In this document: one piece after another, positions 19,483 to 29,507 of the stretch
Layout: each line of letters opens with the position of its first letter
Position numbering within the stretch: the first letter of the stretch is position 1
NCBI GenBank assembly: GCA_003427395.1
Contig: BFEA01000159.1
Location: forward strand, 2,166,492 to 2,220,562
DNA from: Chara braunii
Taxonomy: Eukaryota; Streptophyta; Charophyceae; Charales; Characeae
Reading direction: 5' to 3'
Length of the DNA: 54,071 nt
The notes under the pieces: generated by a model
What the model was told of the DNA's origin: nothing
What the model saw: the letters and a program-made list of their open reading frames with translations, nothing else
Database searches by the model: none
Made by a program: the position numbers and the translations under genes

Positions 19483-19928
19483 TTGTCCAGGAAAAACCAG
19501 TCCACATGGTCATATGCCTTCTCGAAGTCAATAAAGATGATCGCTGCGTTATTTTTAGATTGCCTTGCAAGTTTGATCACCTCGTTGACCAGGAGGATGT
19601 TGTCCTGGATGTTTTTGCCTTGGATAAAGTCATTTTCGTCTGGATGGATAATGTCTCTCATCACTAGTGTCATGCAGTTAGTGAGCGCCATGACCAGTAG
19701 CTTGTAGACCACAGTGAGGAGGGTGATAGGCCTATAGTTCCTAATATTGGTCCTTTCCCTTTTTTTGTAGAGGAGCGTCAGCACTCCCTGCCCCACTATT
19801 TCGCATATCTGGCCGGTGTCCCAAACCGCGTGAAAGTAGTCCATGAGGTCATGTGAGAGGGTGGTCCACATAGCGTCCCAGAACTCTTTTGGCAGGTCGT
19901 CGAGGCCCGGGGTTTTTTCTTCATCCAT
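19356..19928 (-). pseudogene. LINE reverse transcriptase, fingers and motif A
   Basis: KTPGLDDLPKEFWDAMW, LLYKKRERTNIRNYRPITLL and IIFIDFEKAYDHVDW are the usual fingers and motif A landmarks; the first catalytic Asp is in FIDFEKAYD. It continues to FGENFRRWVGILHG. A stop (TAG, about 19945) separates it from the upstream frame, which ends in the LSKEEI helix that normally runs into this segment. Confidence 0.9.
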
Positions 19929-19943
19929 TTGCTTAAGTGCCTC

Positions 19944-21098
19944 CTATATCTCCTCCTTCGATAAGGGGGCGTCAAGGGCCTCCTTCTGCATGTCTGTGAG
20001 AGTCTTCGTTAGTGGGTGGAGAAACGCATCAATTTTGTCCGCAAGTTTCTTTCTGTCTTGGTCTTGGCATTCCGAAGTGAACAGTTCTTGGTAGAAGTCC
20101 CTCGCTATTTTCGTGCAGGCGGCGGTGGATGTGTGGAGGGGTCCCAAATGACATTTCGGGTCCTCCAAGGCCTCGATGATCAATCTCCCCGTTCTGGCCT
20201 TAGCCATCGTGAAGAATCTTGCGTCCATTGCACCCTCCGTATTGAACTTGGAGAGTTTGGCCCGTATTCTGGCCCCTTGCCACCTGTGCTCCATATAGCC
20301 CTTAAGTTGTCCTTCTAAGGTAAGGATCGCTTCAACTAACTCGTTTTGCTGTTCTAGATCTTGCAGATCGTCTTCTTGTGTTTGCAGATGCCATAGTTGG
20401 TGCTGAAGTTTTAGTTTCTCCGCGTGGCGGCGTTCCGCTAGCAGCTTCGAGTATTCATTGCACTTGCGGCCTAGAAAGGCCAGACCGTTATTGAACCACA
20501 ATATATCGTCGCTGATCCGGTCCCTCTGTGTTTTCCAGAAGGACCATACATCCTTGAGGTAGCTTAGAAATCGATCGTAGGATAGGAGCGATGTATTGAG
20601 TTTGTAGAAGCCTCTACCTTGGTCGGGCTTTTTTCTAAAAGAGAAGACGGTCAGGTCCATGGCATGGTCTAGGCCCGGGTGGGGGCTTCTGGGGAGGATC
20701 TCTGCTGCCTGCAGACCCCCATGTAAGTCCTCGGACGCTAGGATCAGATCAATGTGTGATTTTGATGCCCTCTCTGTCGCACTCTTTCTGTAGTATGTGA
20801 AACGACGTGCGGCTGGGTGGCTTCGCCGGAAGGTGTCGAAAAGGTTGAGAGATTGCGAGAGATCAGCAATCATGCTCTCGTCTTGCTCTATGTAAGTTGG
20901 GCAGCATGGTGGAGTCTTCCATCTGTCTAGCCACCTGTCCGGGGCCGCGTTAAAGTCACCTACCACAATCGCGGGGATTCCCACTGGCAGCTTGTCCTTC
21001 AAGGACTCCAGGAACGTCCGCCTTTCCACCGGGTCATTGGGGGCGTATACATTCAGAATGCAGACCACCTCCAGTTCCAGGCCAACAGGTAGACCCAT
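19944..21098 (-). pseudogene. LINE endonuclease (C-terminal part) and linker to RT
   Basis: 384 codons. Apurinic-type endonuclease motifs: CILNVYAPND, IPAIVVGDFNAAPD (metal-binding Asp and Asn), FTYYRKSATERASKSHIDLIL (SxxRIDxI-like) and HPGLDHAMDL (catalytic His region). A helical linker with coiled-coil character follows (residues 210-290), then FFTMAKARTGRLIIEAL and LSKEEI leading to RT. It would nick target DNA to prime reverse transcription. Motif residues are present, but the domain is split from its N-terminus by a frameshift near 21070. Confidence 0.9.
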
Positions 21099-21430
21099 CT
21101 GCCTTCGTTTTGGTCCGCTGCCCAGCTAAGCATCTCTGCATTGGAGCCCGGGGGAATCCGAATGGCGACCCCACAACTGCCTGGGCGCGGGGCGTGGGCA
21201 CGAAAGGCCTGATGAGGCCAGATCTCCTTGTGTGTGTGGTTGTGTTCAGGAGTATCCATCAGGTGGGTTTCCTGCAAACATACAACGTCCGTCCATAGTT
21301 TGCCTTCTACTTCTCTTAGTTGATCCACTATGGACTGCCTTTTAGGGATCCTTGCCGAGGTCAGGCCGTTGACGTTAATTGAAGGCAGGTCAAGGTCCGC
21401 TTGCCGTTTGCAGAGACTTCAAACCTTGTC
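21053..21430 (-). pseudogene. LINE endonuclease, N-terminal part
   Basis: VDQLREVEGKLWTDVVCLQETHLMDTPEHN carries the catalytic Glu in QETH. Reading further upstream to about 21430, codons give SINVNGLTSAR, the usual start of the endonuclease fold, with frame disruptions; SINVNGLASSK is its match at 32730 in the plus-strand LINE. Ending at GGVAIRIP-like codons, the frame shifts into 19944-21098. Confidence 0.85.
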
Positions 21431-21527
21431 CCTGCCGTAGAGCGTATCCACCACGTTCATCCTATTATCCATCTGGAAGCCATTGCAGGATGCATGCTGT
21501 GCGGGTGTGTGTGTTGCAGCCCTTTAT

Positions 21528-21794
21528 TTATTGTAAGGGCAACCATTTCTCTGTGTCCAGGAAGCTGCCTCTGTGCAGCACTTGCATTCTTAGTAAACCC
21601 ACGAGGAAGGATTCTATTTGTGATGTTGACCAGAGGTCTCCGATTTTTATTTTTAAGATTTGGAGATCCAAAAGGGCCTCCTTGTCAAACCAGCGCAGTT
21701 CATCAGGATTGAAGGCGTCGTACAGTAGGTAGATATCCCTGATCCCGAGTCTGTCCTGCCCGTGTGTACCCCCACTTAGCCAAACGGCACTCAC
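21528..21794 (-). pseudogene. LINE ORF1 C-terminal end
   Basis: RDIYLLYDAFNPDELRWFDKEALLDLQILKIKIGDLW and VGLLRMQVLHRGSF align with NDLYVLFESNKYANLGWYSHNALLDLQCVKIKASEYW and HIVRNKVLHLDRWD encoded at 32400-32590 of the plus-strand LINE, just upstream of its endonuclease. The function of this conserved segment is unknown to me. It marks the 5' truncation point of the element. Confidence 0.75.
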
Positions 21795-21795
21795 C

Positions 21796-22021
21796 CCTAC
21801 CTATGCGACCCCAACATGGAGGGGTGAGCTCGAGAGAAAAAGACCCAGTGGCACCATCCAAATCCAAGTATATCAAACACGATCAATGCAAAAACAAGTT
21901 ACTAGAAGACAACTCTGCAGGGCAAAATTCCAGCACTTACGCATTTAGGGTTTTCAACTCGATTAGAAAGATCAATATCCATACAAAGAAATTGTTTAAG
22001 AAAAATAAAATTTTAGATAGA
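21796..22021. other. No gene seen
   Basis: Flank of the LINE 5' end. A/T-rich from about 21940. Nothing recognised. Confidence 0.4.
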
Positions 22022-22720
22022 AAAACAGGGTTTTTTTTTTTCTTTTTTTTTTTCCACAAATGCTCTAGTCTATTTGTGGGGAGCAGCACGTGTTGGGAAC
22101 CGGGCCCAACGCCCCATATAGAGTTATAAAAGTCTGTATCGTTCCAATCTTAGCGAATGTCCCGAAGGACTAAAGTTATAAAAGTCATTTGAGATACCGG
22201 GGTCATTACCTGGCTTCGGCTGAGAATCAATCTGATAACTATTGAGAACTATTAAAGAAATTCAAGACAGTTCAAGAGAATTAAACATTTAGAAAAACTT
22301 GGGTAATTGCTGGCCTATTGCTAAGCTACTGAATGCTCAGAACCCCTGGACTCCTTAACAAAGCCCTCTAAAATTCTTCAACACTATCTTATTCCCTGCC
22401 GAGCTCTCCCAGGCCTCATGCCCCTACCCTGCTAGGTTACAGGGCAACACGACTCACCCCATCTCCGACCAGCGTCATCCCGACAACAACCCTTGGTTTT
22501 CCTTTAGAATGCCTGCCCCAAGGCATCCCCAGATCTCTCTAACAGGCCTCACACTCCTGCTATCAACACGTTACAGGGCAACCCCCCAGCACCGGCCAGC
22601 GTCGTTCTGGCATCAGAAAACCGCAGATCCATGAATATGACTGCATCAAAGAAGCCAAAAGTGAGTTGTAAGAAGTACTCAGAATCCTAAGGCACTTTCA
22701 AGACCACTCAAACAAACAAT
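22022..22720 (-). repeat. Family R repeat, copy g (reference-like, no insert)
   Basis: T-tract 22030-22053; H2 GCTCT..GGAGC; H1 GTTGGG/CCCAAC (22092-22097/22105-22110); GAGATACCGGGGTCATTACCTGG; CTCAGAACCCCTGGAC; and two GTTACAGGGCAAC modules (22437, 22570). It provides the empty site for the MITE at 14770-14970. Confidence 0.8.
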
Positions 22721-23012
22721 CCACCCTCATTCCTCAAACCCCCTACTCTTCTTCATCCCCCGACGAGATGACCTCCTCCACCACATAGTTCGCAGGATGA
22801 GAACACCAGCCGCACCCACACAATGGACACCTTCCTCAACTATTCCTCATCTCACGACGAGCCAACCTCCTCCACCCATACTTCACAAGACGAGGAGTAG
22901 CAGAAATCGGGTGAACTCCCAAATCCTTGCCCTTACTCAATAAGCGCAGCACTACACTTCATCAGAAACCATCAAAAAACATCCTCCCTCTTCCCTTCAA
23001 CCCCCTACTTCC
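22721..23012. other. No gene seen
   Basis: CCGACGAGATGACCTCCTCCACC (22758) and ACGACGAGCCAACCTCCTCCACC (22855) recur, and a third version lies at 24398 (CCGACGAGCCGACCTCC). A short dispersed repeat of unknown kind. Confidence 0.4.
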
Positions 23013-23169
23013 TTTTTTTTTTTTTTTTTTTTTTTTGAAACTTCGTATACGGGAAACCTACTTATCGAGGTCATAAGAGCACCCCCGATAAGTAGATCCT
23101 GGCGTCGAAGGCTCCATCTATTGGTGGGGAGCTACACCTGCTGGAAATCGGGTCCAGCGTTCCTGTACA

Positions 23170-23435
23170 AAGATGTGAAAGTGTCTGCTGGAAATCAGGT
23201 CCAGCTACCCTTTGATCCTATGCATCTGATCCACAGTATCACTGTGTATGTAAAATAATCCCCGATGTGATGTATGTGTGATGTGGCGTATGTGATGGAT
23301 GTGTTCTATATCAATCAATCATTTAAACATGAAACCCTACGTGAGATGTGAATGTATCTGCTAGAAATCGGGTCCAGCGTCCCTATAACCCTATGCATCT
23401 AATCCATTGTATCTCTGTAAATGTACAGCAACCCA
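23170..23435 (-). repeat. Duplicated LINE-tail segment
   Basis: GATGTGAAAGTGTCTGCTGGAAATC ... CCTATGCATCTGATCCACAGTATC (23171-23245) recurs as GATGTGAATGTATCTGCTAGAAATC ... CCTATGCATCTAATCCATTGTATC (23346-23413), period about 175. Each copy carries an H1 hairpin. Confidence 0.75.
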
Positions 23436-23699
23436 CAAAACCCTAACCAAGATGTACTGTATGTGTGCGGGGCAATCAGCACTCCGATGTTGCTTGATAT
23501 TGTGGGTCGGACAACACCAATCAACAGCGACTATCTCACTCCCAACAACGACTATCCCACTCCTAACTTCAGCCAACCAACGAGGTTGAGAGAGGGGAGG
23601 GGGGGAGCGCTGGCAAACCTCTTATCCGTGTCAATCCCACTCCCCTCCACATCAGCATGCAGCATCTCTCCTCTCTCCTATCATGCTGATGCTCTCTGC

Positions 23700-24150
23700 C
23701 CCGCTGCTGCCGGGGTCGTCGCTGGCGCCGTAATCGTCGCTGGCGCCATCGTCGTCGGTGGCCATCACCGCTGTTGTTGTTGTTGTCGACGTTGTTATGG
23801 TTGTTGTTGTTGTGACTGTTGTCATGGCGATCCCTGCCGCCATCATCGTCGTTGCCGCCCTCGCCATTGTTATAGTCAACCCTGAATTCCACCGCATCTA
23901 CGTGCGGCATCTCTCCCATGTCGCTGACGATGATCAGATATGCGTGGGCATCGTTCTCCACCCCGCTGCTGCCATGTTCAGCGCTTCCGTTGTAGGTGTT
24001 GTTGTTGCCGTTTTGGTTGTTGATGTTGATGTTGTCATCATTGTTGTTGTCGATGTAACCGTTGTTGTTGTCATTGTTGTTGTTGTTCTAGTCGTTGTTG
24101 TTGTTGATGTTGTTGTTGTCATTGATGTTGTTGTTGTTGATGCTGACGCT
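23700..24150. repeat. (GTT)n/(GTC)n-rich microsatellite block
   Basis: Imperfect GTT, GTC and GAT triplets over 450 bases, densest at 23770-23825 and 24000-24140. Open frames of Val-rich (plus) or Thr/Asn-rich (minus) composition are by-products. Confidence 0.9.
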
Positions 24151-24522
24151 GGAGTCAACCTCGTTTCTTTGCGCTCCGTCCTCCTGCCAGTCCTCACCCT
24201 CCAGGTCTTCTTCGCCCTTCAGCCAGTCTTCAAGCTTATAGCGCAGGTTGCGACCCTCAGCGGAGAGGTCATAGCAGGTAGACATCATGGCCTCTGCCCT
24301 CTTCCAATCGATGCAGGCTTCCAGCTGGGGATCTGGCCCCTCCTCCAGCCCCCAGATGATATCCAACATATCGTCGGCCATATTCTTCATCATCTTCCGA
24401 CGAGCCGACCTCCTCCACCACATAGCTCGGAAGATAAAAAAACAGTAGACAAACAACCTAACCCAATCCCATAATGGTAGAAAAACAGAGGATTCTACTA
24501 TTCGAAATCGCAGATTATGCCT

Positions 24523-25190
24523 CTATATTCCATACCAAGAATTGGGAACAAGGGTTGTAGCGGGAGGAGGAAAAGGATCAGGGAATTCCGATAAAGAGCG
24601 CATGGGCACTAAAGCCTCTATAGTAGTCCAATCACCAAATTCCAATCTGTAATCCCTTTGAATCTCATCATCATGACCATCCTGCCATTGCGTCGCAATC
24701 TCACTGTGTGTACTAGTAGCCGTAGTTGCTCCGTGACCTCCCCATCCTCCACCCTGCCCCCCTCCATTTCCAGAATGCATCTTCTCCACCATATTACCGA
24801 CAGGATGGAGTGCCTACCCAGACAGAACATATTCGCCCCGAATGTCCTTCCTTGAACCTGGGGGAAGTGTCCCAATAGAATGGCCCTCCAGTCCCATGGC
24901 AGTAATGAGCCCGACATTATGTCCCGCAAAATCCTATCCCACCACCGCCATAGCAATACGGCCATAGGGCACTGCAGAAAGATGTGCTCCACAAATCTCG
25001 GGGCGCCTTTTGCCGGGGTAACTTTGGAGGCATCTCCGGCACCACGGCAGCACGCGTCCCTGCTGCTCCAGTTGTGTATGCTCAATTAGCCAGTCTTTGG
25101 TTGGCAGACACTGGTGGGCAATCTGTCACTGCAGGGCTGAAATCTTGGCCGGCCTCTTCCTATACTCCCCAAACCACTTGATGAAGATTT
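24523..25190 (-). pseudogene. LINE ORF2 C-terminus with RT zinc-binding remnant
   Basis: Upstream codons (25190-25090) give WFGEYRKRPAKISALQ and QCLPTKDWLI with a stop. The 24618-25085 frame has VEHIFLQCPMAVLLWRWWDRIL and LPWDWRAILLGHFP, then a frameshift into 24523-24792 with EIQRDYRLEFGDWTTIEALVP and FPDPFPP. These match 36880-37790 of the plus-strand LINE in order. The zinc-binding Cys pair is out of frame and probably lost. Confidence 0.85.
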
Positions 25191-25580
25191 TGTTGCTTCC
25201 ATCTTTTTCATTTCCGGAATCCCTCTTTTTTTGGGTGTTCAGGGAAGTGAACGTCGGGTAGTTCCAGCTTCGGCAAGGCTCAGCATACCGGTCAGCCGAG
25301 GCTGGGGCTTCAAGGCTGGGCCAAGTGCTGGTGATTTAATATGTACATGCCAGTGCAAATAAATGAATGTATCATTTGTCGAATCTCAAAGAGCATACTC
25401 ACACTAGGATGCCTGTTTCTATTAATATTGGAAGCCAGGAACAAAAATGTATTCGAAGGTCGCTTCATCTCCGACAAGAGCATCAAGTGGTGTGCAAAGA
25501 CGCACATTCGGAGTGTCATAAAAGTAGATTGGAGCGGAAGGATTTCACACCCCACAGCCCGTGGTGCATATTGGCACTAG
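25191..25580. other. No gene; TTAA-MITE-like right end at 25313-25339
   Basis: GGCTGGGCCAAGTGCTGGTGAT followed by TTAA (25336-25339) matches the inverse of the 201-bp MITE start. The opposite end was not found. Confidence 0.4.
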
Positions 25581-25735
25581 AAATGTGGGACGCTGGACCC
25601 GATTTTCCAGCAGGAGAATGATTGTTAGAATCACCATTATTACCACCATCGCAATTATCATCATCTTCATCATGAGGGACGCTGAGCCCGGTTCTCAGCA
25701 ATTTCAACAACAACAACAACAAAAAAAAAAAAAAC
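25581..25735 (+). repeat. Two R/LINE terminal hairpins in plus orientation
   Basis: GGGACGCTGGACCCGATTTTCCAG (25587-25610) and GGGACGCTGAGCCCGGTTCTCAGC (25676-25699). The second has the fully paired stem GCTGAG/CTCAGC and is followed by A-rich sequence, as a 3' end would be. Confidence 0.6.
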
Positions 25736-25971
25736 CTCGGGATTCGAAGACATGAGGGTGGGCTTCTGTACTGGCCAAGGTCCCACTCGCCTAGAGTCTC
25801 CGTTCTGGAGCATTCAATTTGGAAGGTACAGTGCGACTCGTGCGAGGCTTCAGGAAAAAGAGTCCGGCCCTAAGTGAAGGCCGAGCTGGAAAACTGCCGC
25901 CAGGCCTCTGGGAAGGCTGGCGTGAGGTAGTTGAGAGGAGGGCCGGAAGCTTTTCAAGGTTCCCGAACTGG
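25736..25971. other. No gene seen
   Basis: Unassigned; leads into the 189-bp tandem repeat. Overlapping frames have no domain. Confidence 0.35.
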
Positions 25972-26342
25972 TGTGACGCCAGTACCAGCCAGGCTGCCAT
26001 GGCCTCCAGAAAGTGACAAAAGGAAGTGAGGCCGAAGCATTCCACACATTTGGAGGCACTATCTGCCAGCACCAGCTCTGAAGCAAGTGCACGGCCAGGT
26101 CCCTGAGCATTGATGAAGTAGAAGGGGGAGGAGCAGCCACGGGCAGCTGCTCCTGCTTGGTGTGAGGCCAGTACCAGCCAGGCTGCCACGGCCTCCAGAA
26201 AGTGACAAAAGGAAGTGAGGCACTAGCTGCTAACACGAGCTCTGGAGTCTGAACCAAGTGCACGGCCAGGCCACTAAGCATTGATGAAGAAGAAGGGTGA
26301 GGACACTGAGGAGCAGCCACGGGCAGCTGTTCCTGCTCAGAG
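25972..26342. repeat. Two tandem units of about 185 bp
   Basis: TGTGACGCCAGTACCAGCC (25972) and TGTGAGGCCAGTACCAGCC (26161) begin 189-bp and about 182-bp units. Both contain CTCCAGAAAGTGACAAAAGG and GAGCAGCCACGGGCAGCTG. Frames across it repeat accordingly and are not genes. Confidence 0.85.
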
Positions 26343-26734
26343 GCAGCCATAGTTCCACCAAGGGGGCGAAGGGACGCTGATGCTGGGGTGATCAGGGAAC
26401 AAAAACAGAAGCTCAGTGGGCTGAGTTGGCTGGCGGACACCTGGGCTGCCAGAGGAACTCTGGCAGAAGTTAAAGATGGTACCTTGGCGTGAATGTTTGG
26501 CTGCTGAGTGAATTGTGAAGTTACCTTGGCGCTCGGCTAAAATTCCACAGTAGGAAGGCAGTCGAAAGTGGCTGGAGACGTTCGGAGGGAGCGTCATTAG
26601 TTCCGTTTTTGTTCTGCAATTCCGGCTCGTTGTGTTCAGGGGGTTGGTGCCCTTGGGCTCTGACCCGTAAGCGAAACTGGGTAATGCTCCCAGCCTCCGG
26701 GTAGACTGTGAGGACGGCGGCCTCAAATTGATTT
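26343..26734. other. No gene seen
   Basis: Nothing recognised on either strand. Confidence 0.35.
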
Positions 26735-26759
26735 TATAAGGGACGTTGGGCCCGGTTCC

Positions 26760-26791
<32 letters not shown>
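26735..26791 (+). repeat. R-type terminal hairpin with 32-nt poly(A), plus orientation
   Basis: TATAAGGGACGTTGGGCCCGGTTCCCAA runs directly into A's (26761-26791). H1 is present as TTGGG/CCCAA, but H2 is missing. Confidence 0.65.
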
Positions 26792-26793
<2 letters not shown>

Positions 26794-27191
26794 ACTCACA
26801 GTAGGACTTTTTCAAAGCAACTTTGGACATAAGGTACATGCTGGTCAGGCTGCAATTCCGGCCAGATGCATTCAGGAAACACCTACTAGGGTGAGGTCGC
26901 ACTAACCAAGAGGATTGGATTATGTGCTGAATCTGGATGACAGGGGATGTGCGTTATGGAGAGAGAGCAGAAAGCAGACCAATCACGATTTTCTGCACCT
27001 CTCCACAAACATTTCTACATTCTGGTGTTAAATCCAATCCTCTTTCCTCGCGTGACCTGGCCCCTAGTGTGAGGGCATTCTCACACTAGCCCCCCTATAA
27101 TCACAGAATCGCAAAATCAATGGCCAGCTGGAGTTCTTCTAAAAGCATACTCACACTAGTACTTTTTAATTCATTTATGGACTCAGTTACC
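26792..27191. other. No gene seen
   Basis: TCTAAAAGCATACTCACACTAG (27137) resembles CAAAGAGCATACTCACACTAG (25386), a short dispersed repeat. Nothing else recognised. Confidence 0.35.
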
Positions 27192-27650
27192 GGTGCAAGC
27201 CGTCTTTTCACCTCCTCACGCCACTTTCCCAGTATTCCTCATCATCCTCCACCCCTTCCTCCCTACCTCCTCCCCTTCTGCACTTCCTTTCCTTCCTCAT
27301 GTGCCACGCGGCTTGTCTTCAGCAGGCATCAGCGCGTTTGTCAGCGTGAACCCGTCTCGCCGAACGCGCAAAGCAGCGCCCACTCNNGNNNNANNNNNNN
27401 NNNNNNNNNNNNNNNNNNNNNNNNNNNNNNNNNNNNNNNNNNNNNNNNTNNNNCNNGAGTGGGCGCTGCTTTGCGCGTTCGGCGAGACGGGTTCACGCTG
27501 ACAAACGCGCTGATGCCTGCTGAAGACAAGCCGCGTGGCACATGAGGAAGGAAAGGAAGTGCAGAAGGGGAGGAGGTAGGGAGGAAGGGGTGGAGGATGA
27601 TGAGGAATACTGGGAAAGAGGCGTGAGGAGGTGAAAAGACGGCTTGCACC
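27192..27650. repeat. Palindrome with 194-bp arms around a gap
   Basis: 27192-27385 and 27457-27650 are inverted copies with one visible mismatch. The 71-base gap between keeps single called bases (g 27388, a 27393, t 27449, c 27454) that are themselves mirror-symmetric. It could be a long-TIR element (Mutator-like TIRs are this long) or an assembly fold-back. Confidence 0.9.
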
Positions 27651-27949
27651 CGTGGGAGTGCCGTGACATGAGTGAGGAACCACCGTTGATAGGCTTGCGC
27701 CAGGAAGGCGGAGTTTGACCTCACTACTGCAGAAAAGGCGCCTACGTGTCATTGAGCAACTCACAAGCGAGCTCCCCCCTCTTGGGGCCCCGCGCCGGGA
27801 TACTGGTGTGGTGGGGGAGTGGGGCTAGCACGTGGGGTTGCTGAATTACTTGGCGATCCCGACAGTGATGATCAAGACAATCTAGGACGGACATCAGCTA
27901 CAGCTAGCGAACGACAGCCAACGAGTGACGACGGCTACTAAGGAGACAA
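27651..27949. other. No gene seen
   Basis: Unassigned flank between the palindrome and the C/T-rich block. Confidence 0.35.
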
Positions 27950-28213
27950 AGACATTGAGTGAAGCGCTAAGACCACCCCCCATCTCCATACCTTTCCCCA
28001 ACTCCCCGATCCCGACCAACCCCTTCCCCCCTCGACCATCTTCTCAACCCCCCCTAACCGATCCCGGCCGCGCTTCTCAAAATCCCCCGACCCCACCCCT
28101 CTCCCTCTTCTCTCCAGTCCCTATCTCCCCGATCCCGCTCCTCCTCACCCCCATACCGGTTCTCCATCCTCTTCCACTCCGACCGCGCCATTCCTCCCCA
28201 TCGTCCCTACCCC

Positions 28214-28272
<59 letters not shown>

Positions 28273-29507
28273 TGTCCCGATCAGCGCTCTCCCCCCCCCC
28301 CCTCCCTCCCGCGCTTATTCCCCACCCCCCCCCCCCCGGCCGCGTTTGCCTTTCCCAACCCCCCCGATCCCGCCCATCCCCCTCCATCACATCTCCCGAT
28401 CTTGCCCATCCCGGTTCCCCCCCTGCTCCGGGTCGCACCCTCCCTTCCCATTCCCCCCGATCCAAACCGTATCCTGCCCGATCCCGACCAGCTCCCTCCA
28501 TTCTCATCGCTGCCCCCAAGCCCGATCCCGTCCATCCCCCTCCATCATATCTCACGATCCCACCCTGATCCTGCCCTGATCCCGGCTGCACCCTCCTTTC
28601 CCATCTCCCATCCCCCCCGATCCGAACCGTCTCCCTCCCGATCCAGCTCAGCCCCCTGGCCGCGCTCTCCCTCCCCCCTGATCCCGTCCCCCTCTATCAC
28701 ATCCCCCGTCCCCGTCTACCTCTATTCCCCCCTTGATCTCGGTCGCACCCTCCTTACCCATCCCTCCCGATCCCCACCAGCCCAGCCCCCTCTAGCTCCC
28801 GGCGGCCAACCCCCTTCCCCCGGCTGCGCCCCCCTTCACCATCTCCCATCCCGACCAGCCCAGCTCCCTCCAGCTCCCGGCGGGCCCCCCCTTCCCCCGG
28901 CTGCGCCCTCCTCTATTCTCCCCCTGATCTCAGTTGCGCCCTCCTTACCTATCCCTCCCGATCCCGACCAGCCCAGCCCCCTCCAGCTCCCGGCGCCCCG
29001 CCCCCCTTCCCCCGGTTGCGCCCCCCTTCACCATCTCCCATCCCGACCAGCCCAGCCCCCCCCGGCTGCGCCCCCCTTCCCCATCTCCCATCTCCCGTGA
29101 TCCCGCTCAGCCCTCTGGCCGCGCTCCCCTTTCCCCTCGGCCCTGTCCCCCTCCATCACCCCGGCCGCGCCCGCCCTCGAGTTCCCGGCGGCCACCCCCC
29201 TTCCCGCTCTCCCCGATCGTACCCCTCATCCCCCACGCTCATCCCCCCGGCCGCGCTCTTCTTTCCCCCCTGCCCTGGCCGCGCTCTCCTTTCCCCCCTG
29301 CCCTTCCATCGCGTTTCCCCAGTCCCGATCTCCACTCCCTCCCTGTCCACCCCCCTCCAATTACATCTCCCCAATCCCCTGGTCTTGACCACCTCTCTCC
29401 TCACCCTCTCTCCTCACCCTCTTTCCTCACCCTCTCTCCTCAATCCCTCCTACCCCCCCCGAGCCTCTCCCAATCCTCCTTGATCCCGACCACCCCTCCC
29501 TCAGACC
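27950..29507. repeat. Strand-asymmetric C/T-rich block with 57-nt poly(C)
   Basis: Almost free of G and A runs over 1.5 kb. A pure C run lies at 28216-28272. Degenerate units such as CCCGATCCCGACCAGCCC and CCCGGCTGCGCC recur at 28620-29060. It ends where LINE ORF1 begins, so it may be the LINE 5' UTR. The Pro/Ser-rich 391-codon frame is compositional. Confidence 0.7.

Larger units (their letters stand above)
16349..21795 (-). mobile_element. 5'-truncated LINE (non-LTR retrotransposon)
   Basis: On the minus strand: end of ORF1 (21794-21528), apurinic-type endonuclease (21400-20600), reverse transcriptase (20100-18700), C-terminal region with an RT zinc-binding motif (18700-16712), a 3' UTR with three hairpins (16711-16376) and poly(A) (16375-16349). 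The domain order is that of plant L1-type LINEs. ORF2 is broken by at least five frame changes. Similarity to the plus-strand LINE stops at about 21795, so most of ORF1 is missing. No clear target-site duplication was found. Confidence 0.92.
23013..25190 (-). mobile_element. LINE 3' fragment with expanded tail
   Basis: T-tract 23013-23036; hairpin H3 CTACTTATCG/CGATAAGTAG (23058-23067/23086-23095) with CATAAGAGC in the loop; H2; H1 GCTGGA/TCCAGC (23140-23145/23153-23158). A 3' region holding a (GTT)n microsatellite follows, and ORF2 C-terminal codons lie at 24523-25190. 5' truncated near 25190. Confidence 0.75.

Noticed and set aside
23758-24474. 238-codon Val-rich frame
   Set aside because: Its first half translates the (GTT)n microsatellite and its second half lies antisense to LINE-associated sequence; no domain.
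27120-27764. Plus and minus frames encoding the same protein twice
   Set aside because: They are the two arms of the palindrome read through the gap.
27925-29100. 391-codon Pro/Ser-rich open frame
   Set aside because: Produced by C/T-only sequence; no domain, no start context, and similarly long frames exist in other readings of the same block.
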